Below are positions 6,914 to 15,430 of a stretch of DNA of 17,400 nucleotides, one piece after another. Source of the stretch: Planctomycetaceae bacterium (lineage in GTDB: Bacteria; Planctomycetota; Planctomycetia; Planctomycetales; Planctomycetaceae); assembly GCA_027080405.1 (NCBI GenBank), contig JALWSL010000465.1, forward strand, positions 1 to 17,400, read 5' to 3'. A program made the translations under genes and the position numbers. Within the stretch, counting starts at the first letter, position 1. Every line of letters starts with the position of its first letter. The notes below the pieces were generated by a model that was not told the origin of the DNA, made no database searches, and saw nothing but the letters and a program-made list of their open reading frames with translations.

Positions 6914-9691
6914 ATGAAAGAAAGTGTATCAGGTATTCAAAGATACGGGGAAGCAGGATACCAGAACACAGCGAACCAGCCGACGGCTTTAGAGGAATTC
7001 ATTGTGCGAATACGTTGTACGAGGGAAGGCCTGTGGGTAAGAGATCGTTGGTTTCGCGTAAACCTGATCCCCAAACGGATCCTGTTGCTCTATCTGCTGG
7101 CCCCCGTTTGTATTCTTGCCTGTCTGTTACTGGCATTAAATCGGAGTACAAACTTCAAGTGGTTTTTGCATCATCATCCGTTTGACGCGATGCGTCTGTT
7201 CGTTGAAACAAGCCGGACCTGTGTGGAAAATATTTTCGGAGTTACTGCGCCGCCCGAAATCAGCAAACTCCCGACGCTGGAATTGATTGTTCCCCAGAAT
7301 ACACTTTCTGAAATGCATCGGGCGAGTGTGACAGGTGATCGAGCCAAAGGGCATGGTGAGGGTGGCGACCGCCCCTATTTCAGGGCCTGGTTTCGAGATG
7401 AAAGTGGACAGACGCAGAAAGCGAAAATTGCCTACCGGGGTTTGATGCACTACCACCACTGGCCGGAAAAGCCTTCTCTGCGGGTAAAAATACGCAAAGC
7501 AGATATTGCTCGAGGACAGCGCTATGTCGAGTTGAGCCGTCCCAAAGATGCTTTGGGGATTCGGCATCAGCTTCCTGAGGAACTGGCTCGACAGATGGGA
7601 ATGGTGACGACTCTTAACGAACCGGTTCGATTGTTTATCAACCGCAAGTATTTTGGCGTTTATTTGCGATCTTATCGTCCGGGAGAATCCCTGGCGCTGG
7701 CTAACGGTCGCATGCCTGGTGCTTTTTTCAAAGGAGATGCTGTTGGTCCAAAGGAAAATATCAATCTTTGGGGAAGCAGTCGGCATTGGGATGTTTATGG
7801 CGAAAAAGACAAAAATTACATTGCCCACATGGAGAGGTTTCTTGAAACGCTCCGCCAGAAACCGTCCATCGAACAGTTAAAAAAACTTTCGCTGCTGCTC
7901 GATGAAGAGGTAGCCGCCCGGTTTTCTGCCATCATGATCGTTACTGGTTGCGTTCATACGGATCAAAAACATAACCAGATGTATTACCTCTGCTCCAACC
8001 AGGGATTACTCGAACAGGTCCCGTGGGATCCGACATGTTATGAGGTTGCAGACAAACCGTTCACGCCAGTCGATACAATGAATACCCCATTGCTTGAATG
8101 CCTGATGCGAAATCCTCATTGGGTACATCGGCGCAACCGGCTTATTCATCAGCTGACCCAGGGAATTGCCTCGGCAGAATCGATGATCAGTCTGGTTGAG
8201 AATAAATACAATCGAATGATACAGGATTTGAAAGCGGATGCACATTTAAGCAAGAAAACGATTGGAACGGACCGATTTCCGATTTCAGTTTGGGAAACAG
8301 AACATGAATTGGATATCATCAAACAATGGGCCGCTGCCAAGCCGATCTTTCTGGAGCGGTATCTGGATCAGGCGTTGTATTCTATTAAAGAATCTCCCGA
8401 AAACCCCAATCAGTCAATTGTTGATGTCTTTGGAACCGTCGCAGTAAAAGCGATGCATCAAGATGGCGTTCCTCTGTCCATTCGTGACCAGGCTGGTGGC
8501 GAGGTTGACCTTCTGTATCCCGGTTTGAGTCAATCAATTGAAGAATTTCGATTTCAACCAGAAGAACATGCCGCTCTTGTTCCCCACGTGACACCTGCTT
8601 TAATGACATACGTCATCGATTCACCGCCCGATCGGTTGCGGCTTGTTAACGCGATTACAGGCAAACCGGCTCATCAAATCAAAGTTCCTCCCTCAGCCTT
8701 GAAAGCCGTCAGGACTTTTTCTCCCTCATTGTTCGTAGAGAAAATACCAGGTGACGTCGTCCTGGGACCGGGCGAAGTTGTTTTACGAAAAGACATATTC
8801 ATTGGCCCGCAGCAACGTCTGATCATCAGGCCGGGAACCGTAATAAGGCTGGCAGCCGGCATCAGCATTTTTTGTCACGGGCAAGTTGATGCCGTTGGCA
8901 CCCATGAAACCCCTATTGAGTTTCTTCCGCTTGGAAATTTGCCTTGGGGCTGCTTTGGCCTCAGTGGAAGCGGAACACGAGGAAGTCGAATTGAACATGC
9001 AAAGATTGCAAACGGATCCATCGGAGTCTATGACGGAATTCGCTTCAAAGGCATGCTGAATGTTTACGACTGCCCCGAAATTACATTGCGTCACTGCAGG
9101 TTTGGCAAGAATTTTGTGGGAGATGATTGTGTCAACCTTGCCGAATCGAACATTGATGTGCATGACTGTTTCTTTGAAAATTCGGCATCAGACGGGCTTG
9201 ATCTCGATATGTGCACGGGAATCGTAACAGACTGTCATTTTTTGAACTGTGGAAACGACGGGCTCGATATGATGGCTTGCGTTCTTTCGGTGAAAAATTG
9301 TCAGTTTGAACTCTCAGGTGATAAAGGAGTCAGTGTCGGAGAAGGAACGAGAGTCGTGATTCGGGATGGTCTCTTTTTGAAATGCAAAGTAGGTATTGAA
9401 GTAAAAGACAATTCCCATGCGGCAGTGCTGGATTCGACGTTTTTGAATAACCAACTTGGCTACCATTCCTACCGGAAAAAGTGGCTGTATCCCCGGGGGG
9501 GCGTGGGATTTTTAGTCGATTGCAAGTTGGCAAACAGCAAAGATGCAAATCTCTCAATAAAAAAGCAATGCACACTCACACTGTTGCGCACACCGGTTTC
9601 TGCACGGTATCCAGAAAAGCAGCGGATCAATCGCGTAGAAAGCATTCCGGCAACCTGGAGTCACTTCATTGAGGAAATTGAATCGCCATGA
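6914..9691 (+). CDS. CotH-kinase-like membrane protein with beta-helix domain
   Basis: A 925-residue protein in three parts. An N-terminal cytoplasmic stretch precedes one membrane anchor at about 56-77 (LLLYLLAPVCILACLLLAL). A CotH-like region of atypical protein-kinase fold covers about 110-480. It includes EPVRLFINRKYFGVYLRSY, then HTDQKHNQMYY with D350 and N354, then VPWDPT with D372. These match the conserved acidic/Asn positions of CotH proteins, of which Bacillus CotH phosphorylates spore-coat proteins. From about 620 to 880 there are repeats of a right-handed parallel beta-helix (RLIIRPGTVIRLAAGISIFC, SDGLDLDMCTGIVTDCHFLN, NDGLDMMACVLSVKNCQFE), a fold used for binding or cleaving polysaccharides. 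The anchor predicts that the bulk is outside the cytoplasmic membrane. There is no clear Shine-Dalgarno; the 9-nt gap to the gene before suggests translational coupling. It overlaps the VTC gene by ATGA. The substrate is unknown. Confidence 0.8.
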   Translation: MKESVSGIQRYGEAGYQNTANQPTALEEFIVRIRCTREGLWVRDRWFRVNLIPKRILLLYLLAPVCILACLLLALNRSTNFKWFLHHHPFDAMRLFVETSRTCVENIFGVTAPPEISKLPTLELIVPQNTLSEMHRASVTGDRAKGHGEGGDRPYFRAWFRDESGQTQKAKIAYRGLMHYHHWPEKPSLRVKIRKADIARGQRYVELSRPKDALGIRHQLPEELARQMGMVTTLNEPVRLFINRKYFGVYLRSYRPGESLALANGRMPGAFFKGDAVGPKENINLWGSSRHWDVYGEKDKNYIAHMERFLETLRQKPSIEQLKKLSLLLDEEVAARFSAIMIVTGCVHTDQKHNQMYYLCSNQGLLEQVPWDPTCYEVADKPFTPVDTMNTPLLECLMRNPHWVHRRNRLIHQLTQGIASAESMISLVENKYNRMIQDLKADAHLSKKTIGTDRFPISVWETEHELDIIKQWAAAKPIFLERYLDQALYSIKESPENPNQSIVDVFGTVAVKAMHQDGVPLSIRDQAGGEVDLLYPGLSQSIEEFRFQPEEHAALVPHVTPALMTYVIDSPPDRLRLVNAITGKPAHQIKVPPSALKAVRTFSPSLFVEKIPGDVVLGPGEVVLRKDIFIGPQQRLIIRPGTVIRLAAGISIFCHGQVDAVGTHETPIEFLPLGNLPWGCFGLSGSGTRGSRIEHAKIANGSIGVYDGIRFKGMLNVYDCPEITLRHCRFGKNFVGDDCVNLAESNIDVHDCFFENSASDGLDLDMCTGIVTDCHFLNCGNDGLDMMACVLSVKNCQFELSGDKGVSVGEGTRVVIRDGLFLKCKVGIEVKDNSHAAVLDSTFLNNQLGYHSYRKKWLYPRGGVGFLVDCKLANSKDANLSIKKQCTLTLLRTPVSARYPEKQRINRVESIPATWSHFIEEIESP

Positions 9692-10563
9692 TCAGCAGGT
9701 ACGAAATAAAATTCCAGGTGACGAACGAGCAGAAAGAACGGTTTCTTGAAACAGCCCGCGTCGGTTTGCAACCAGACCCATTTGGTGTCGATGCCTGCTA
9801 TCGGGTAACAAGCGTGTACTACGATTCGCAGAATCTCGACTTCTATTGGGAGAAGGTTGATGGGGAATCGATTCGTAGAAAACTGAGGCTGCGATTCTAC
9901 GGCGATCCGAAATCACCCGATCAGCTCGATGGCCACTCTTTTTTTCTGGAACTCAAACACCGTATCAAAAATTCTGTTGGAAAGGAGCGGGTGCAACTCA
10001 CCACGGAAGGCGCTTTGGCAATTTTGGCAGATGCCAATAAACTTGATCATCTGAGAAAATATGTTGTTGAGCAGGACCAGTCTCAACACGAAACCATTTC
10101 GGTGATGGAGTCTCTTCAAGCAAGAATGCGGTTCCAGGCCGCAAACACCATTACGTACAAACGGGAGGCGTGGCTGGGGGAAGTTGATCCGCGACTTCGT
10201 CTGACATTCGATCAACTGCCCAGTGCGTTATCCCCCGACTCATACGGAAAAGTCAGCCATATCCCGGGATCTCCTTTGATCCCGGCTGGAGAAGTGATTA
10301 TGGAGATAAAATTTAATCAGGCTGTTCCGCGCTGGTTGCGGGACATTGTCGCAGAGCAGGGATTGATCCCTCAGCGTTTTTCGAAATATGCGACAGGGAT
10401 CGATTGCCTGCGGCAACCGCTTGGCCGAGAACTCTCCCACCGCAGAGAAATCAGAACACCGGTTTTTTCAGAAAACCAACAGGCTGTACCTGGAGACACG
10501 TCATTTTCGGGGTTAAGCGACGAACATTGCGAGAACCGTGTAGAACCTCTAATAATTGGTTAA
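9688..10563 (+). CDS. VTC-domain protein, polyphosphate-polymerase-like
   Basis: A 291-residue soluble protein with the tunnel (VTC/CYTH-like) fold known from the yeast Vtc4 polyphosphate polymerase, which makes polyphosphate from ATP. The basic and acidic residues expected to line the tunnel are present in order. They are RYEIKF at the N-terminus, RRKLRLRFYG (63-72), FFLELKHR with E88 and K90, TYKREAW (156-162), MEIKF with E206 and K208, and FSKYATG with K233. The catalytic set therefore looks complete, and I expect an active nucleotide-dependent polymerase or a close relative. No membrane segment is seen. The start ATG overlaps the stop of the CotH-like gene (ATGA), so translation is coupled. 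The last 15 bp overlap the end of the convergent export gene. A triphosphatase-type CYTH enzyme is the main alternative. Confidence 0.85.
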   Translation: MISRYEIKFQVTNEQKERFLETARVGLQPDPFGVDACYRVTSVYYDSQNLDFYWEKVDGESIRRKLRLRFYGDPKSPDQLDGHSFFLELKHRIKNSVGKERVQLTTEGALAILADANKLDHLRKYVVEQDQSQHETISVMESLQARMRFQAANTITYKREAWLGEVDPRLRLTFDQLPSALSPDSYGKVSHIPGSPLIPAGEVIMEIKFNQAVPRWLRDIVAEQGLIPQRFSKYATGIDCLRQPLGRELSHRREIRTPVFSENQQAVPGDTSFSGLSDEHCENRVEPLIIG

Positions 10564-11961
10564 CCAGAATCCTCCTGCGATACCAAGTGCGCGTTCAAGA
10601 CTGCGGTCGAACGTTCTGCGGAACCACCACTTGTAATCAGGATTAAGATAAATAATATCGCCTGGTTGTACCAGAATCGATTCGCGCTTGTCGTAACGTG
10701 CAGCAATTAAATCGACGTGAACAAGCAAAGATTCGCCATCAGGTTGATGCCGATGTACCGTCACTGTGGTCGGCGAATCAATCGGATCAATGTAACCGGC
10801 CATTGCAACTGCCGTTACGACATCAATGTCACGATCCTTGGGAAGTAAAAAGCCATTCCCAATTTCTCTACTGCGGGCATCAAGAGAAAATCTTGTCCGA
10901 TTCTGTTCACTCAACTTGCCAACAACATAAAAAACCTCTTGCACAGCGGGAGGAACAACAATTACATCACCAGGATTGAGTACAGTCTGTTGAATGTCCA
11001 ATGCAGCGACATCATATCCGCGAAGAGGTATGCGTAAAATGGCACCGGACTGCACGGAAGCGTCAAACCGGGGCACTGGTGAGTGGGGTGAAACTGGTGG
11101 TTGGGACCGGGCAGGCATAACCTGGTTCAAAGCGGGCCCGCGGGCCTCAAGAGAATGTCCGAAACTTGCTCTCGGCCCGCTACTGCGATAGCTGGAAGTC
11201 ATTGCTGGAATCATTGATTGCGATTGTAATCTGTTTTCAGAGTGAGCCAGATCCCTTCTTCCTTTAACGGGATTATTCTCCGGGGATTGATACCCAGTCT
11301 GCTGGATTGCTTCATTGTGATTATAATAATTCTGCGACGAGGGAATCACACCGCGGGAAAGCGATGGAGTTGGCTGGCGGCGATGAACTTCAATTTCATC
11401 GGCTGCATCAACCGTGAAGCCTCCAGCTGCGGCGATCGCATGAGCAATATCATTTTCATAACGGGGTAGTGCATGAATTCCTGGATTATGAACTTCGCCC
11501 AACACCAGGACATTTACCGTCCCCTTTTCGACCAGTGTGACTGAGGCCGCCGGATTGACAAGAATCCCGTTCGCCAGCGCATTATTGACAATCGTCTGGG
11601 CCGCCTGCAGCGAGTAGCCTCCAACAAACAGACTGCCAACGCGGGGCAATTGAATGAAACCGTTATCCTGCACCTGAGTACGTAAGGGGCGAAATGAAGT
11701 TTCGCCAAATAAATCCGGAATAATAACTTCCAGAACATCACCCGGGCCAAGCAGGTATTCGGCAGGTGGCGGAGAAGAAAGCGAACTGATGTTTATTTCC
11801 GGCAGATATTTGTTGACTGGGTTCCGAAACGAATCGGGGAGTTGCGAAGCAGGAATTCCATGAGAACGCAAAGGCGCAAAGCAACCGGGCAGCGATACAA
11901 GAATCGCTACTGTCGCCAACAGGCTCAATCTCTGCCTTATCCACTCCCCCAAAACAGGCAT
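10549..11961 (-). CDS. Wza-like polysaccharide export lipoprotein
   Basis: A 470-residue outer-membrane channel component for exopolysaccharide export. The N-terminus is a lipoprotein signal (LLATVAILVSLPGC) with the lipidated Cys at 27. The Poly_export domain follows (EYLLGPGDVLEVIIPDLFGE, about 70-150), then SLBB-type strands (VNVLVLGEVHNPGIHALPRY, GDVIVVPPAVQEVFYVVGKL). A stretch of about 110 residues (about 190-310) rich in Ser, Pro, Gln and Asn interrupts the first SLBB domain. The C-terminal QPGDIIYLNPDYKWWFRRTF fits the family. ATG 11961 has AGAGGGG a few bases upstream on the minus strand. It is the last gene of the minus-strand polysaccharide set, 159 nt after the deacetylase, and may have its own promoter there. 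Its 3' end overlaps the VTC gene by 15 bp. Confidence 0.9.
   Translation of the reverse strand: MPVLGEWIRQRLSLLATVAILVSLPGCFAPLRSHGIPASQLPDSFRNPVNKYLPEINISSLSSPPPAEYLLGPGDVLEVIIPDLFGETSFRPLRTQVQDNGFIQLPRVGSLFVGGYSLQAAQTIVNNALANGILVNPAASVTLVEKGTVNVLVLGEVHNPGIHALPRYENDIAHAIAAAGGFTVDAADEIEVHRRQPTPSLSRGVIPSSQNYYNHNEAIQQTGYQSPENNPVKGRRDLAHSENRLQSQSMIPAMTSSYRSSGPRASFGHSLEARGPALNQVMPARSQPPVSPHSPVPRFDASVQSGAILRIPLRGYDVAALDIQQTVLNPGDVIVVPPAVQEVFYVVGKLSEQNRTRFSLDARSREIGNGFLLPKDRDIDVVTAVAMAGYIDPIDSPTTVTVHRHQPDGESLLVHVDLIAARYDKRESILVQPGDIIYLNPDYKWWFRRTFDRSLERALGIAGGFWLTNY
10557..10566. repeat. 10-bp palindrome at the convergent gene ends
   Basis: TGGTTAACCA is a perfect palindrome lying across the TAA stop of the VTC gene and within the last codons of the convergent export gene. 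The two genes leave no space for ordinary terminators. A 10-bp palindrome has no loop and is a weak hairpin, so chance is a real possibility. Confidence 0.3.
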
Positions 11962-12120
11962 CCGAGCCCCTCTGTCATCCCTGATAATCGACAGTTACCC
12001 CTCAACGCAGAATTTAACTGCGCATTCCTCTGCCCGTTCTATCGAAACCCGGATGGCCCCTTGCCCAGCAAAACCGGAGTAATCGTTACAAAATCCGTAA
12101 ATTACTTACCTTCCGCGAAG

Positions 12121-13143
12121 CTATAACCAGTAACGATTGAGCCAACTGAACTCCTGAACAAGTTGTGCGCGGAAGATTGGTAGAGATGTTCTTTGTCCCA
12201 CGTTGATTCTTCTTAGCTGAAGAAGGTCTGCGGAATTGAGGTCGTTGATTCCTCTTCTCGTTGTAAATGCAAGCTTGAATCCGATCCTTCTGAGGGTCTC
12301 GATGGCGGCGTCGCTGACCCCACCAGCCGGGTAGGCAATAATCGGCAAAGTCTCCCCAATTTCACGGCGAAGATCATTCAGAGAGCCCATTGCCTGTTCA
12401 ATTATATTTTTCTCATCAATGCGGTTTAACATCGGGTGAGTTTGCGTATGCGGAGCAAGCGTCACTCCCAGACTAGCCAGTTGCCTGAGATCATCCCAGC
12501 CCAGCACGTAATTTTCGAACTCAGGAGCATTCAGTTCTTCGCAGATTCTGTCGACTTCCTGCATCGCCTGTTCGTGGGGGAGAGTCTTGATCAGGTTCCG
12601 TACTTTTTTGAAGGAATTTTTTTTATCCTGTTCTGTTCTCAAAGAGAAACGGTCGTCATCGAATCCTACTTCAGCAGTCGGGTTGGCGTTAGCCACCGCG
12701 GCATACAGGCGGTCCCACCAGAAAACTCGTTTTGGCTGGTCCGGAAATGCTGTTGGTACAAATAAAGTGACCGGTAGATTGTACGATTTCATGATGGGCC
12801 AGGCGTGTTCTGAAAAATCTCGATAGGCATCATCAAATGTAATAAGAACAGAACGGGCAGGCAGCGATGTTTTCCTCTCGATTGCATCCAAAACTGTATG
12901 CATCGAAACAACATGGTAATTCCGGGCAATTTCTTTGATCTGCCGGGCAAATTCTGCAGGTGTTGCGCTGACCATCCCGGGATGAAGATTTTCCATTCGT
13001 GATGGCTCATCAATACGGTGGTACGTCAATACTCGCAGTAAATTATGGCTACGGTCATTAATCTGCTCCAACAACCGCAGGCAGCCTCCAAACAGACTGC
13101 TTTGGGTGGTACGATGCAGAATCGGTTTGACGATACTTACCAT
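12121..13143 (-). CDS. polysaccharide deacetylase family protein (NodB/CE4)
   Basis: A 340-residue enzyme of carbohydrate esterase family 4, which removes acetyl groups from amino sugars of a polysaccharide with a bound metal ion. The NodB motifs are visible: motif 1 LITFDDAYRDF with D104 and D105 as catalytic base and metal ligand, motif 2 APHTQTHPML with metal-binding H232 and H236, and motif 3 IAYPAGG. About 35 residues precede LRVLTYHRID, the usual first strand, and no signal peptide is clear, so the cellular site is uncertain. The extended TLFVPTAF...VFWWDRLYAAV segment is typical of deacetylases in exopolysaccharide clusters. It lies 25 nt behind the ATP-grasp gene and 159 nt before the export lipoprotein on the same strand. 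The Shine-Dalgarno is weak. Confidence 0.9.
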   Translation of the reverse strand: MVSIVKPILHRTTQSSLFGGCLRLLEQINDRSHNLLRVLTYHRIDEPSRMENLHPGMVSATPAEFARQIKEIARNYHVVSMHTVLDAIERKTSLPARSVLITFDDAYRDFSEHAWPIMKSYNLPVTLFVPTAFPDQPKRVFWWDRLYAAVANANPTAEVGFDDDRFSLRTEQDKKNSFKKVRNLIKTLPHEQAMQEVDRICEELNAPEFENYVLGWDDLRQLASLGVTLAPHTQTHPMLNRIDEKNIIEQAMGSLNDLRREIGETLPIIAYPAGGVSDAAIETLRRIGFKLAFTTRRGINDLNSADLLQLRRINVGQRTSLPIFRAQLVQEFSWLNRYWL

Positions 13144-13168
13144 GGTTTACTCTATCTTCATAGGAAAA

Positions 13169-14485
13169 TCAGCGAAGATCACATGAGCCAATCATGCCTT
13201 TGCCTGTCACAACCCGAGCCACTGTGGACCTATTATCCGGAATGATCTTTCGACGCAGAGAGCCGCAAATCTGACGCGCTTCCCATATTGCTGGTGAGAG
13301 GTCATCCAGTGCGAACAGATCTTGATGATCCCGAAATGTAAACAGTCGCAACCAGTCCAATGCACACTGCGTAAATGAAATGGAATTGACTTTCCAACCA
13401 GACTGCTGGGCAGATACAACTGCCCGTGGATTAAAATATTGCTGAAGCCAATGCCAGTTCCAGCGTAAATCATTACGAAGATTTCGGCATCGGACACCAG
13501 GGCGATAATGTACGTCAAACTTTGTCTGAGCTTCTACCAGCAACTCGTAAAGATGAAGCGGGAAATCAGCGCCAGCAGCAACCGCAAGAGGCAATGAACC
13601 CCAGAATCGAGCATTCAGTTCCATGAACCACCACTGCCCGCTTTGGTCGTCAACACGATATTCAGCCATTCCGACACCGGTGTAGTTCAAGTGTTTGACA
13701 ATCTTTGCCGTTGCCTGATGTAGTTCTGGGGAAACAGGAACACTGCGGCGATAAGTGCTTCCATGACCGGATGTTTCATGGAGTCGCCTATGTTGATGAA
13801 TTACCAGTAACTCCCCTTTATTGGCCAGAAACCCGACACCTACCCCCACGCCCGAAACAAGCGATTGCAGGTGAATTCTGGAGCAATTTCTGGTGATCTT
13901 CTCGAATATCTGCAGCGCCTGCTCTTCACAGAAGGCAGTCATCACATAGTTTTTCCCACTGGTGTGATTCAAATTGACAGAGCAGTCTGGTTTGAGAATC
14001 AGCGGATAGGAAGCGGACTGGAGAAAACCATTCAACTCGTCTACGCTACTACAAACCCTGGAATCGGGAACTGGTACGCTCAAAGAATCGGCCAGATCCC
14101 AAGACCTCATCTTGTCAAAAGCAGTCTGAAATGCTTCGTCATTTATCAGGTGAACAGATTCAAATTCCTCAAACGCATCACGATGAGTCTGAAGGAAATA
14201 GACAAAGCGTTCCGTAGCCGGAATGACAAGTTCGTAACAGTGTGTTTGAAGCAATTCTCGCAGTTCAGCAATCCACAAATCGTCATTATTTTCAGGCTGG
14301 GCAATTTGATGAAGATGTCTGACGTACCGCGACCGGACTGCTGGCGATTCTGCAGGGCACCAGGCAAGATCAGCAATAATTCCACGGCGTCCCAATGAAC
14401 GGACAATCGGCAAGACAATGCGCGCATCGTTACCAAGCACGAGCACTGTTTTTTCAGTTTTTGTCCGGTCAGTAATGTCAGTCAC
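13169..14485 (-). CDS. ATP-grasp ligase-like protein
   Basis: A 438-residue protein of the carbamoyl-phosphate-synthase-like ATP-grasp group. These enzymes activate a carboxylate as acyl phosphate and join it to an amine or other nucleophile. An N-terminal Rossmann-like part (VLVLGNDARIVLPIVRSLGR) is followed by the ATP-grasp core. That core carries the Lys strand YPLILKPDCSVN, a central segment LQSLVSGVGVGVGFLANKGE, and the metal-binding WWFMELNARFWGSL with E289 and N291. The last 90 residues are outside the core. The start is GTG at 14485, with no good Shine-Dalgarno, and the next gene upstream ends 47 nt before it. Such ligases occur in planctomycete and other exopolysaccharide loci, where an amino-acid or acyl substituent on the sugar is a plausible product. 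The actual substrate cannot be read from the sequence. Confidence 0.8.
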   Translation of the reverse strand: MTDITDRTKTEKTVLVLGNDARIVLPIVRSLGRRGIIADLAWCPAESPAVRSRYVRHLHQIAQPENNDDLWIAELRELLQTHCYELVIPATERFVYFLQTHRDAFEEFESVHLINDEAFQTAFDKMRSWDLADSLSVPVPDSRVCSSVDELNGFLQSASYPLILKPDCSVNLNHTSGKNYVMTAFCEEQALQIFEKITRNCSRIHLQSLVSGVGVGVGFLANKGELLVIHQHRRLHETSGHGSTYRRSVPVSPELHQATAKIVKHLNYTGVGMAEYRVDDQSGQWWFMELNARFWGSLPLAVAAGADFPLHLYELLVEAQTKFDVHYRPGVRCRNLRNDLRWNWHWLQQYFNPRAVVSAQQSGWKVNSISFTQCALDWLRLFTFRDHQDLFALDDLSPAIWEARQICGSLRRKIIPDNRSTVARVVTGKGMIGSCDLR

Positions 14486-14532
14486 AATGCCTGGGGATCC
14501 ATTCAGTATGAAAAGAGTGGGAATTCGTTTTC

Positions 14533-15393
14533 TCAGACTGTTTGCTGTAAATTGAAATCTTCCTTCGTATTTTCCTCTGTTTCACATGCAGATTGGATTT
14601 CCTTTTCAGAAGGAACTGCGGTTCGTTTTATCAATCCGGATAGTGTGATTTCTTCGCTGGGAAATGAGGCTGTTTCAGTATGAGCAGATATTTCCAGGGA
14701 GTTTTCACAAAGCGTATTCAATCGTCTGGCCATTGCTTCAGCCTGTGCTTTATCTGTTTCAGGAAGCAGGATTAAATACTTGCCATTGTGATAGCTGATA
14801 ATATCATTTGCCTTTGTTTGTGTGGCAAACAGGTCAGCGATCTGGCTTTTTAGAATTTGCCTGCCAAGATGCGCTATCATTTCCATCAGATATTGATGCA
14901 GTTGCACCTTTGCAGAGGAATAATTCGGTGCAAAAGAAACGAGTGAAACAGGTCTTTCGTATCTTCGAGCACGGCGTATCTCCCGTTCCATTTCTTCATA
15001 TACTGCCTGTTGCGAATTAATATTCAGTCCACGACGAATCGTCATGTTTTGCAAAAAAGCATCTTCAAACTGCTTAAGCTGATGACCGACCTGATACGTT
15101 AGCGTTCCAGCCAGAAGAATTCCGGAAGTTTCGATAAAGGTTTGCAGCAACCAATACGTACCATCGGATCTGCCCAGGAAAGCATCTGAGACAGCGTAGA
15201 TCAAGATCGCGAATCCTGTCAGCCAGGGGGTGTATTTGCATGAAATGAGCAAGCCGGAAACGATCTGGATTCCGATCAGGAAAAATACCCAGGGATGGAC
15301 GGATATTGCCTCATACTGCATCGAGATACCCATCATGATAAGCACCCCGGCAATCAACCCCGCCAGCCATTTTCGATGTGAGGACACTGCCAT
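14533..15393 (-). CDS. membrane protein with degenerate GGDEF domain
   Basis: A 286-residue protein. Four hydrophobic segments lie in the first 105 residues (about 9-27, 35-50, 56-72 and 82-100), then a linker helix (GHQLKQFEDAFLQNM). From about 125 a domain resembles GGDEF diguanylate cyclases: YEEMEREIRRARRYERPVSL, then NDIISYHNGKYLILLPETD, then AEAMARRLNTL. The active-site GGDEF is replaced by HNGKY at 202-206, so cyclic-di-GMP synthesis is not expected. It may bind a nucleotide or act structurally. AGGA stands 5 nt before ATG 15393. A fair promoter lies 38 nt upstream on the minus strand. It sits between the sugar transferase and the ATP-grasp gene, so a part in controlling exopolysaccharide synthesis is a reasonable guess. 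The last 40 residues are acidic and look disordered. Confidence 0.7.
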   Translation of the reverse strand: MAVSSHRKWLAGLIAGVLIMMGISMQYEAISVHPWVFFLIGIQIVSGLLISCKYTPWLTGFAILIYAVSDAFLGRSDGTYWLLQTFIETSGILLAGTLTYQVGHQLKQFEDAFLQNMTIRRGLNINSQQAVYEEMEREIRRARRYERPVSLVSFAPNYSSAKVQLHQYLMEMIAHLGRQILKSQIADLFATQTKANDIISYHNGKYLILLPETDKAQAEAMARRLNTLCENSLEISAHTETASFPSEEITLSGLIKRTAVPSEKEIQSACETEENTKEDFNLQQTV

Positions 15394-15430
15394 TTTTTCC
15401 TGTGATACTATCCCTGAAACGATTCAATGA

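Noticed and set aside
7136..7828. A 230-codon minus-strand frame inside the CotH-like gene
   Set aside because: It is antisense to a well-supported coding region and has no domain or start signal.
13865..14398. A 177-codon plus-strand frame opposite the ATP-grasp gene
   Set aside because: The minus-strand ATP-grasp motifs are clear, and the plus-strand product resembles nothing.
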